Shown piece after piece: positions 58,499-64,000 of a stretch of 64,000 bases of DNA. The position numbers were made by a program, and so were the translations under genes. Position 1 is the first letter of the stretch. Every line of letters begins with the position of its first letter. The stretch spans positions 111,736-175,735 of the forward strand of contig NZ_BAVQ01000005.1 of the NCBI RefSeq assembly GCF_000524475.1, in the 5' to 3' direction. Source of the DNA: Tomitella biformata AHU 1821 (GTDB taxonomy: Bacteria; Actinomycetota; Actinomycetes; Mycobacteriales; Mycobacteriaceae). The notes below the pieces were generated by a model. That model ran no database searches, had not been told where the DNA came from, and worked only from the letters and a program-made list of their open reading frames with translations.

Positions 58499-58541
58499 AA
58501 GATCCCAGGTGGGCACGGCGACCGCCTGGGATCTTTCATTT
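58499..58541 (+). terminator. Hairpin terminator after tRNA-Thr
   Basis: AAGATCCCAGG (58499-58509) pairs perfectly with CCTGGGATCTT (58525-58535), followed by TCATTTTCA. It begins 6 bases after the tRNA end, so it most likely terminates the tRNA transcript. Confidence 0.75.
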
Positions 58542-58622
58542 TCAGGAGGCATGGCGGGCTTGCCCGGTGTCGGCGCCTGGGACTCTCACCCGCACGACGG
58601 TCGCCGCACACGTATGGTGATA

Positions 58623-58641
58623 TGTGGCAAGGCTTCCCTAA
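58623..58641. promoter_or_regulatory. Candidate IdeR/DtxR iron box upstream of the siderophore-interacting protein
   Basis: TGTGGCAAGGCTTCCCTAA matches the 19-base iron-box consensus TTAGGTTAGGCTAACCTAA at 13 positions, including the AGGCT core and CCTAA end. It lies 14 bases before the SIP ATG. Iron repression is inferred. Confidence 0.6.
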
Positions 58642-58655
58642 TGAGAGGTGGATCC

Positions 58656-59426
58656 ATGGCGAGGAAGATCACAATCCTGACGGTGCAGCGGACGGAGCGG
58701 GTGGCCCCCGGCATGGTGCGCGTGCATTTGGGCGGGACCGGCTTCGAGACGTTCGAGCCGAGCGTGTTCACGGACGCATACGTCAAACTGCACTTCGGCT
58801 CCGAGGCGGAGCCGGTGACGCGGACGTACACGGTGCGGTCAGTGGACCTCGAGCAACGCGAGATCGCCATCGACTTCGTCGTCCACGGCGACGAGGGCGT
58901 GGCCGGGGCCTGGGCGGAGTCCGTCGCGGCGGGCGAGACCGTCCGGCTGTCCGGGCCCGGGGGCGCGTATCGCCCGGACCCGACGGCGGACTGGCATCTG
59001 CTGGCCGGCGACGAGTCGGCGCTGCCCGCGATCGCGGCCGCGGTGGCGTCGATGTCCGCGGACGCCGTCGGGCAAGTGTTCGTGGAGGTGGCCGGGGCGC
59101 AGGCAGAGGTGCCCATCGTCGCGCCGGCGGGCGTCTCGGTGACGTGGGTCCATCGCGGCGCGGCGGCTGGCGAGGTCGCCGACGACGAGGCGGGCCGCCA
59201 TGCGCCGCTGGTCGCCGCGGTCCGCGGGGCCCCATGGCTGGCCGGTGAGCCCCACGTGTTCATCCACGGCGAGGCCCAGGCGGTCATGCATGGCCTGCGG
59301 CCCTATATCCGCAAGGAGCGGGGAGTGCCAGCCGCGCGGGCGTCGATCTCCGGCTACTGGCGGCGGGGTCGCACCGAGGAGGGCTTCCGCACCTGGAAGC
59401 GTGACCTGGCGGCGGCCGAGTCCTAA
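58656..59426 (+). CDS. Siderophore-interacting protein (SIP/FAD-binding 9 family)
   Basis: A 256-residue flavin reductase-like protein of the ViuB/SIP family, which releases iron from ferric siderophores in the cytoplasm. FAD-binding block RTYTVRSVDLEQREIAIDFVVHGDEGVAGAWAESVAAGETVRLSGPGGAYRPD; NADPH-side DWHLLAGDESALPAI; C-terminal SGYWRRGRTEEGFRTWKRDL. ATG 58656 with GAGAGGTGG upstream. A candidate iron box lies in the promoter, and bacterioferritin genes converge downstream. Confidence 0.87.
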   Translation: MARKITILTVQRTERVAPGMVRVHLGGTGFETFEPSVFTDAYVKLHFGSEAEPVTRTYTVRSVDLEQREIAIDFVVHGDEGVAGAWAESVAAGETVRLSGPGGAYRPDPTADWHLLAGDESALPAIAAAVASMSADAVGQVFVEVAGAQAEVPIVAPAGVSVTWVHRGAAAGEVADDEAGRHAPLVAAVRGAPWLAGEPHVFIHGEAQAVMHGLRPYIRKERGVPAARASISGYWRRGRTEEGFRTWKRDLAAAES

Positions 59427-59464
59427 GTAAACGCCCCTGGGCAAATGCCCTTGGTAAACAACAC

Positions 59465-59498
59465 CGCCCCGTCCCGCGTTCATCTGCGGGACGGGGCG
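59465..59498. terminator. Bidirectional terminator between SIP and bfr
   Basis: A perfect 13-base stem: CGCCCCGTCCCGC (59465-59477) with GCGGGACGGGGCG (59486-59498) and an 8-base loop. It lies between convergent genes. Confidence 0.8.
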
Positions 59499-59516
59499 CT
59501 GCTAGCTGTTGAAGGC

Positions 59517-59987
59517 CTAAGCCTCGATCTGCTGCGCGAGGTAGAGCGCCTCGCCCAACTGGGCGATCAGGTCGAGCTGGGTGTCGAGGTAGTCCACATG
59601 GCCTTCCTCATCTTCGAGGATCGACTCGAAGATCCGGGCAGAGGTCACGTCGCCGACCGCACGCATGTGATCGATGCCGCGCCGCAGTCGATCGACGGCC
59701 GCGGCCTCGATCTGCTTGTCGGCCTCGAACATCTCGGTGACGGTCTGGCCGATGGCGATGACGCCGAGCCGCTGGTAGTTCGGCAGCCCGTCGAGGAAGA
59801 GGATCCGGTCCGTCAGGACCTCAGCGTGCTTCATCTCGTCGATCGACTCGGCGCGCGTGTACGCCGCGAGCTTGGACCAGCCGCGATCGGCTTGCATCTT
59901 GGAGTGCAGGAAGTACTGGTTGATCGCAGTCAGCTCAGCGGTGAGCTGCTCGTTGAGAAACTCGATGACCTTCTTATCGCCTACCAT
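59517..59987 (-). CDS. bfr: Bacterioferritin
   Basis: 24-meric heme-containing iron store. 156 residues. Ferroxidase ligands Glu18, Glu51, His54 and the heme-binding Met52 are all in place (EMKHAE segment), and YTRAESIDEMKHAEVLTDRILFLDGLPN is the family signature. GAGGAGGAC precedes ATG 59987. It lies 41 bases downstream of bfd on the same strand and is probably co-transcribed; the iron box lies upstream of bfd. Confidence 0.95.
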   Translation of the reverse strand: MVGDKKVIEFLNEQLTAELTAINQYFLHSKMQADRGWSKLAAYTRAESIDEMKHAEVLTDRILFLDGLPNYQRLGVIAIGQTVTEMFEADKQIEAAAVDRLRRGIDHMRAVGDVTSARIFESILEDEEGHVDYLDTQLDLIAQLGEALYLAQQIEA

Positions 59988-60028
59988 GCTGTCCTCCTCT
60001 GGGAACTGAGGATTCGCCAGCCGTAGGG

Positions 60029-60226
60029 TCAGCCAGCGATCCTCATGGCAAGTTTGCCATCGTCGATCACTGTAGTCTTCAGAATCGCCTGAATCTTCTT
60101 GACGCAGGCCCCGCAGTCTCCACCTGCGCCGCAGCTGCGGCCGATCTTGTTCACTGAGCTGTTCCCCGCGCGGATCTGGAACTGGATGTCCTCCACGGTG
60201 AAACCGTGACAGATGCACACATACAT
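60029..60226 (-). CDS. bfd: Bacterioferritin-associated ferredoxin
   Basis: A 65-residue [2Fe-2S] protein that reduces bacterioferritin heme and releases stored iron. Ligand pattern Cys4, Cys6 (CIC) and Cys38, Cys41 (CGAC), with an additional Cys32 in SCGAGGDC. Immediately upstream of bfr. A candidate IdeR box lies at 60258-60276, 31 bases before the ATG. Confidence 0.9.
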   Translation of the reverse strand: MYVCICHGFTVEDIQFQIRAGNSSVNKIGRSCGAGGDCGACVKKIQAILKTTVIDDGKLAMRIAG

Positions 60227-60257
60227 GAGGGGCCTCCACGGGGAACGGTCGAGCAGG

Positions 60258-60276
60258 TTAGGTTGCCCATACCTTA
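60258..60276. promoter_or_regulatory. Candidate IdeR/DtxR iron box upstream of bfd-bfr
   Basis: TTAGGTTGCCCATACCTTA matches TTAGGTTAGGCTAACCTAA at 13 of 19 positions, with the strong TTAGGTT half. In mycobacteria IdeR activates bfrB, but direction here cannot be told. Confidence 0.6.
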
Positions 60277-60426
60277 CCTACGGTTCCAGGAAAGCCAAGT
60301 GTGATTTGGATCTCACCCAGTGTGGGGGGTGGAGGTCAGCGTGAATCCGCTTGGCCCGAAGGGGGATTCACGCACGACGGGGGTGGTCCGGCGGGGCTCG
60401 GCGCATGCCGCCCAGCGGTATCGGCG

Positions 60427-61218
60427 CTATTGGTTGTCGTGCTCGATCTGCGTGAAAACCTCGGAGCCGCGCATCGGGCGCTTGCCGCGCCCGCGGCCGC
60501 CGGGAATTCGGCCCACCAGGTCGGAGAGGGGCTCGACGACGCTGTTGAGCGTGACGACAGCCTCCTGGAGCTTCTCAATGGTGTCGCCAAGCCCGATCAG
60601 CTGGTCTAGCGTTCCGCCATCAGCGGTGAGTTTCTCGACGAAGCCGTCGTCGGCCAGCAGTCTGTCGGCCAGGCCGCCGTCGCCGAGGATACGGTCCATG
60701 ACGCCGCCCTCGGCGGTGATCCGGTCAAGGGCGCCCTCCTCGGAGAGGATGCGGTCGAGTGCCCCGCCCTGGGCGGTGATGCGGTCCAGGGCCCCGTCGC
60801 TGGCCAGGAGTCGGTCGAGGGGGCCGCCCTCGGCAATCAGGATGTCCAGGCCGCCGCCCTCGCCGAGGAAGCGGTCGAGCGCGCTGCCGGACTCGGAGAG
60901 GCGGGCAGCGACGCCGTCCTCGGCGAGAATGCGGTCGAGAGCGCCGCCCTGCGCCATCGCCTTGCCGAGCGGACGGTCCTCCGCGGTCACCGCGGCCAAG
61001 CGCTGGAGCAGCGCGACCGGCCCGTTGGGGTCCGCGATGATCTTGTTGAGCTGCTCGGCGAGGCCACCGGGACCCACCAGCACTGCGATCTGGTCGACGT
61101 AGCCGCCCTTGCGTCGCAGGGGGCCGTCGGAGGCGACCAGTTGGCCCATCCCCAGAGTCGCCTGCGTGGCGGCGACGGTGAGGCGAACCGGCAGTGTGAT
61201 GACGTCCATGAAACCCAT
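60427..61218 (-). CDS. Decapeptide-repeat protein of unknown function
   Basis: 263 residues. Residues 91-213 consist of about 12 exact-length 10-residue repeats, roughly [GD]G-x-L-D-R-[IL]-x-[AS]-E, for example GGALDRILAE, GGPLDRLLAS, DGALDRITAQ, EGALDRITAE. The same 10-residue phase is recognisable from residue 31, in degraded form. The leucine-rich face should be buried while Asp/Arg/Glu are exposed, suggesting a solenoid or regular helical stack. N-terminal residues 1-30 (MGFMDVITLPVRLTVAATQATLGMGQL) are mildly hydrophobic. The C-terminus is basic (GRGRGKRPMRG). No known enzyme motif. It lies downstream of the HIT gene on the same strand. I do not recognise the family; do not take it as an enzyme. 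Confidence 0.75.
   Translation of the reverse strand: MGFMDVITLPVRLTVAATQATLGMGQLVASDGPLRRKGGYVDQIAVLVGPGGLAEQLNKIIADPNGPVALLQRLAAVTAEDRPLGKAMAQGGALDRILAEDGVAARLSESGSALDRFLGEGGGLDILIAEGGPLDRLLASDGALDRITAQGGALDRILSEEGALDRITAEGGVMDRILGDGGLADRLLADDGFVEKLTADGGTLDQLIGLGDTIEKLQEAVVTLNSVVEPLSDLVGRIPGGRGRGKRPMRGSEVFTQIEHDNQ
60580..60948 (-). repeat. Tandem 30-bp coding repeats (decapeptide array)
   Basis: About 12 in-frame units of exactly 30 bases encoding the decapeptide array of the gene at 60427-61218. The unit length never varies, and the DNA sequence varies mainly at third positions, so selection acts on the protein. Residues 91-213 are covered. Confidence 0.8.
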
Positions 61219-61263
61219 GGGCTGAGGGTAGCGTGTCGGCGGCCACAGCCGCAGAGCTCGCCG

Positions 61264-61692
61264 CTAGCCGGTCGGGGTGAACTCCCCATGGCCCTGCGTG
61301 CGCAGCGCCGCCCGGATCTTGGCCGCCGCGTCGTCCATGTCCGCGGGCGCGGCGTTCGGGTTGGCGAGCGCCAGATCAAAGCCGGACATATCGGCCGCGG
61401 GGAACACGTGCAGGTGCACGTGGTCCACCTCGAAGCCGGCGATGAGCAGGCCTGCGCGGGGGGCGTCGAACGCGGAGACGACGGCCTTGCCGATGTGCTG
61501 CGCCACCTCGGAGCAGTGGGCGAACAGGGCGGGGTCGATGTCCTGCCAGTTGTCGACCTCCGCGCGGGGGACCACCAGCGTGTGGCCCATGGAGACGGGC
61601 GCGATGGTCAAGAACGCGACGACGGACTCGTCCTCCCAGACAAAGCGGCCGGGCAGATCGCCCGCGATAATCATGCTGAATACGGATGCCAT
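61264..61692 (-). CDS. HIT-family protein
   Basis: A 142-residue histidine triad nucleotide-binding protein: [45 protein letters not shown], and the catalytic HVHLHVF triad near residue 98. Likely hydrolyses nucleoside phosphoramidates or dinucleotides. ATG 61692; an ATG at 61704 is possible. It is divergent from purD with ~90 bases between starts and precedes the decapeptide-repeat gene. Confidence 0.9.
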   Translation of the reverse strand: MASVFSMIIAGDLPGRFVWEDESVVAFLTIAPVSMGHTLVVPRAEVDNWQDIDPALFAHCSEVAQHIGKAVVSAFDAPRAGLLIAGFEVDHVHLHVFPAADMSGFDLALANPNAAPADMDDAAAKIRAALRTQGHGEFTPTG

Positions 61693-61781
61693 GGGGTCGA
61701 GCATCGCGGAAAATCATGTTGAGCGCCAGACCGGGACCAGCGATGCCTGGATTGGCAGTGGTCCCCAGTAGGCTGTCCGAC

Positions 61782-63041
61782 GTGCGCGTACTAGTTATTG
61801 GTTCCGGAGCCCGTGAACATGCCTTGCTGTTGGCACTGAGCAGTGACCCCTCAGTCACCGGCCTCGTGTGTGCCCCCGGCAACGCGGGGACTGCCGGCAT
61901 TGCGGAAAACCGTCCCGTCGACGCGGCCTCCGGCCCGGCCGTGGTCGCCCTGGCCCGAGAGGTCGAGGCAGACCTGGTGGTCATCGGCCCCGAGGTGCCG
62001 CTGGTGCTCGGCGTCGCCGACGCCGTGCGCGAGGCCGGCATCGCCTGCTTCGGCCCCTCGGCCGACGCGGCCCGCATTGAGGGCTCGAAGGCCTTCGCGA
62101 AGGACGTCATGGCCGCCGCCGGCGTCCGCACAGCCCACGCGGAGATCGTTGACAACCCAGCCGAGCTCGACGCGGCGCTGGACCGCTTCGGCCCCACCTG
62201 GGTGGTCAAGGACGACGGCCTGGCCGCAGGCAAGGGCGTTGTGGTCACGGCCGACCGCGCGCAGGCCCGCGCGCATGCCGCCGACCTGCTCGAGAGCGGG
62301 CACCCGGTGCTGCTCGAGACCTTCCTGTCTGGCCCCGAGGTCTCCCTGTTCTGCCTGGTGAACGACAAGACCGTCGTGCCACTGCTGCCCGCCCAGGACC
62401 ACAAGCGCGTCGGCGACGACGATGCCGGCCCCAACACCGGCGGCATGGGCGCCTATGCGCCGCTGCCGTGGCTGCCGCAGGAAATGGTGCAACGCATCGT
62501 CGACGAGGTCGTGATCCCCGTCGCCGCCGAGATGTCCGACCGCGGCTGCGCCTACTCCGGCCTGCTCTATGCGGGCCTGGCGATCGACGAGCAGGGCCCC
62601 GCCGTCATCGAGTTCAACTGCCGGTTCGGCGACCCCGAGACCCAGGCCGTCCTCGCGCTGCTGCAGACCCCGCTCGCAGGCCTGCTGCTGGCCACGGCCG
62701 ACGGCACCCTCGACGCGTCGAGCGAGCTGTCCTGGTCGGACGGCGCGGCGGTCACCGTCGTGCTCGCCGCCGAGCACTACCCGGCGACGCCGAGACTGGG
62801 CGACGTCATCGCCGGCGCGGACGGCCCCGGCGTGCTGCACGCCGGCACCAAGCTCGACGACGACGGCAAGCTCGTCTCCGCGGGCGGGCGGGTGCTGAGC
62901 ATCGTCGGCGTCGGCGCGGACCTTGAGGCGGCGCGCGAGCAGGCGTATGAGCGGCTCACGGCGATCTCGCTGCCGGGCGCGCACTATCGCACCGATATCG
63001 GGCGATTGGCCGCACAGGGTCGCATCAGCATCCCCGAATAG
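61782..63041 (+). CDS. purD: Phosphoribosylamine-glycine ligase (GAR synthetase)
   Basis: Second step of purine synthesis; ATP-grasp ligase joining phosphoribosylamine and glycine. 419 residues. [18 protein letters not shown]-terminal fold, [35 protein letters not shown], and [14 protein letters not shown] (magnesium/ATP-binding). GTG 61782 is chosen because the homology begins at its RVLVIGSG; an ATG 96 bases upstream has no family similarity. Confidence 0.95.
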   Translation: MRVLVIGSGAREHALLLALSSDPSVTGLVCAPGNAGTAGIAENRPVDAASGPAVVALAREVEADLVVIGPEVPLVLGVADAVREAGIACFGPSADAARIEGSKAFAKDVMAAAGVRTAHAEIVDNPAELDAALDRFGPTWVVKDDGLAAGKGVVVTADRAQARAHAADLLESGHPVLLETFLSGPEVSLFCLVNDKTVVPLLPAQDHKRVGDDDAGPNTGGMGAYAPLPWLPQEMVQRIVDEVVIPVAAEMSDRGCAYSGLLYAGLAIDEQGPAVIEFNCRFGDPETQAVLALLQTPLAGLLLATADGTLDASSELSWSDGAAVTVVLAAEHYPATPRLGDVIAGADGPGVLHAGTKLDDDGKLVSAGGRVLSIVGVGADLEAAREQAYERLTAISLPGAHYRTDIGRLAAQGRISIPE

Positions 63042-63059
63042 ATGGCCCAGGAAGCGCAC

Positions 63060-63986
63060 ATGGTCGAGTCCCGAAGGTCCCAAATTGAGCCGTTCCACGT
63101 CATGGACGTGCTCAAGGCGGCGGCTGAGCGCCAGGCCTCGCACGGGGACCTGATCAGCCTCGCGGCCGGCCAGCCGTCGACGCCCGCGCCCGCGCCGGTG
63201 CTGGCGGCGGCGCGGCGGGCACTGGACGAGCACCTGCTGGGCTACACGGAGTCCCTCGGCATCCCGGAATTGCGGGAGGCCATCGCGAAGCACCACCGCG
63301 ACGAGTCCGGCGTCGATGCCTCGGCGGACGACGTGATCGTGACGACCGGCTCGTCGGGTGGGTTCACGCTGCTCTTCCTGGCGGCCTTCGACGTCGGCGA
63401 CACCGTGGTCATGGCGCGCCCCGGCTATCCCGGCTATCGCAACACCCTCGAGGCTTTGGGCTGCAAGGTCGTGGAGATCGACTGCGGCGCCCAGACGCGC
63501 TTCCAGCCGACCGTCGAGATGCTCGAGGCGCTCGACGAGCCGCCCGCCGGGCTCATCGTGGCGAGCCCAGCCAACCCCACCGGCACCATTATCGATCCGG
63601 CGGAGCTCGCGCGCTTGGCCCGCTGGTGCGAGGTGCACGGCACCCTGCTGATCTCCGACGAGATCTATCACGGCATCAACTTCGGCGACGCGACGCTATC
63701 CAGCGCATGGGAGACGTCCACGGAGTCCGTGGTGATGGGCTCGGTCTCGAAATTCTTCTGTATGACGGGCTGGCGGCTGGGCTGGATGCTGGTCCCGCCG
63801 AGCCTGCGCCGGGCGATCGACCGGCTCTCCGGCAACATGACGATCTGCCCGCCGGTGCTCTCGCAGCTGGCGGCGGTGGCGGCGTTCAGCCCGGAGTCGC
63901 GGGTCGAGTTGGACGGCCACGTGCGGCGCCAGGGTCACGTCAAAGTCGCGTTTCCGCTGGAGAGAACTAGTTTTATCGCGTCTTGA
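63060..63986 (+). CDS. PLP-dependent class I aminotransferase, apparently truncated at its 3' end
   Basis: Fold type I aminotransferase resembling actinobacterial DapC/AspC-like proteins: LISLAAGQPSTPAPAPV, GYTESLGIPELREAI, VIVTTGSSGGFTLLF, ASPANPTGTII and the Schiff-base lysine in GSVSKFFCMTGWRLGWML. Relatives are about 380-390 residues; this reading frame stops at about 308. After ELDGHVRRQ the tail GHVKVAFPLERTSFIAS is unlike the family, and base composition turns less GC rich from ~63932 on. This suggests an insertion, a frameshift or an assembly junction close to the window edge. ATG 63060 has AGGAAG upstream; ATG 63042 abuts purD. Confidence 0.78.
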   Translation: MVESRRSQIEPFHVMDVLKAAAERQASHGDLISLAAGQPSTPAPAPVLAAARRALDEHLLGYTESLGIPELREAIAKHHRDESGVDASADDVIVTTGSSGGFTLLFLAAFDVGDTVVMARPGYPGYRNTLEALGCKVVEIDCGAQTRFQPTVEMLEALDEPPAGLIVASPANPTGTIIDPAELARLARWCEVHGTLLISDEIYHGINFGDATLSSAWETSTESVVMGSVSKFFCMTGWRLGWMLVPPSLRRAIDRLSGNMTICPPVLSQLAAVAAFSPESRVELDGHVRRQGHVKVAFPLERTSFIAS

Positions 63987-64000
63987 AGGCAGTGCTGATA

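Noticed and set aside
58421..58541. tRNA-Thr as an integration (att) site
   Set aside because: No repeated tRNA 3' end, integrase or foreign-looking block lies next to it; the downstream hairpin is an ordinary terminator.
60580..60948. Regular 30-bp repeats that could be mistaken for a CRISPR array
   Set aside because: Units are directly adjacent without spacers, in-frame and vary at codon third positions; no cas genes nearby. It is a coding repeat.

Overview
The window is a GC-rich (roughly two-thirds G+C), densely packed actinobacterial chromosome segment. Gene content points to the Mycobacteriales (the Mycobacterium, Rhodococcus, Gordonia, Tsukamurella, Dietzia group): a complete Mce4 operon, KstR-type operators, WhiB2, MtrAB-LpqB, SecA1, coenzyme F420 genes, a wax ester/diacylglycerol acyltransferase and a DesA3-type desaturase. 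Gene order follows two blocks of the M. tuberculosis genome, as I remember it, but PE/PPE genes are absent and a copper nitrite reductase cluster is present. It is therefore probably not Mycobacterium itself. The genus cannot be fixed from this sequence.

Layout. Positions 1-23862 are a housekeeping block collinear with Rv3261 to Rv3229c: fbiA (cut by the window edge), whiB2, a zincin-like protein, a DUF3499 protein, the mannose genes manB/TobH-like/manA, a cation efflux protein, S-adenosylhomocysteinase, thymidylate kinase, mtrA-mtrB-lpqB, a ComF-like protein, long HPF, secA1, an Rv3235-like protein, an acyltransferase, a DUF6912-like protein, and a reductase-desaturase pair. Positions 23873-27296 form a small junction zone with a Ddn-like F420 protein, a DUF222/HNH (13E12-type) gene and an alpha/beta hydrolase.

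Positions 27377-54513 are the steroid (cholesterol) uptake and degradation locus. It holds two thiolase-fold proteins, a tandem OB-fold partner, an F420 oxidoreductase, echA19, fadD19, fadE26/fadE27, fdxD, yrbE4AB, mce4A-F and two Mce-associated proteins. Four KstR-like operators (TnnAACnnGTTnnA, two perfect, two with one mismatch) sit at its promoters. It is interrupted at 36019-41250 by a nitrite/NO cluster: a membrane-anchored NirK fusion, an NnrS-like membrane protein, a cysteine-bearing HTH regulator, and a divergent hemerythrin-like/DUF2249 protein.

Positions 54515-63986 hold otsA, a small acidic protein, a ThrE-type exporter with a SnoaL-like gene, tRNA-Thr(TGT), an iron-linked group (siderophore-interacting protein, bacterioferritin, Bfd, two candidate IdeR boxes), a decapeptide-repeat protein of unknown function, a HIT protein, purD, and an aminotransferase whose 3' end looks broken.

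The most unusual items are the decapeptide-repeat protein (60427-61218), the thiolase-fold pair without the nucleophilic cysteine beside a tandem OB-fold protein, and the nitrite/NO island with its putative Fe-S regulator inside the KstR regulon. All homology statements come from reading the translations; no database search was run.
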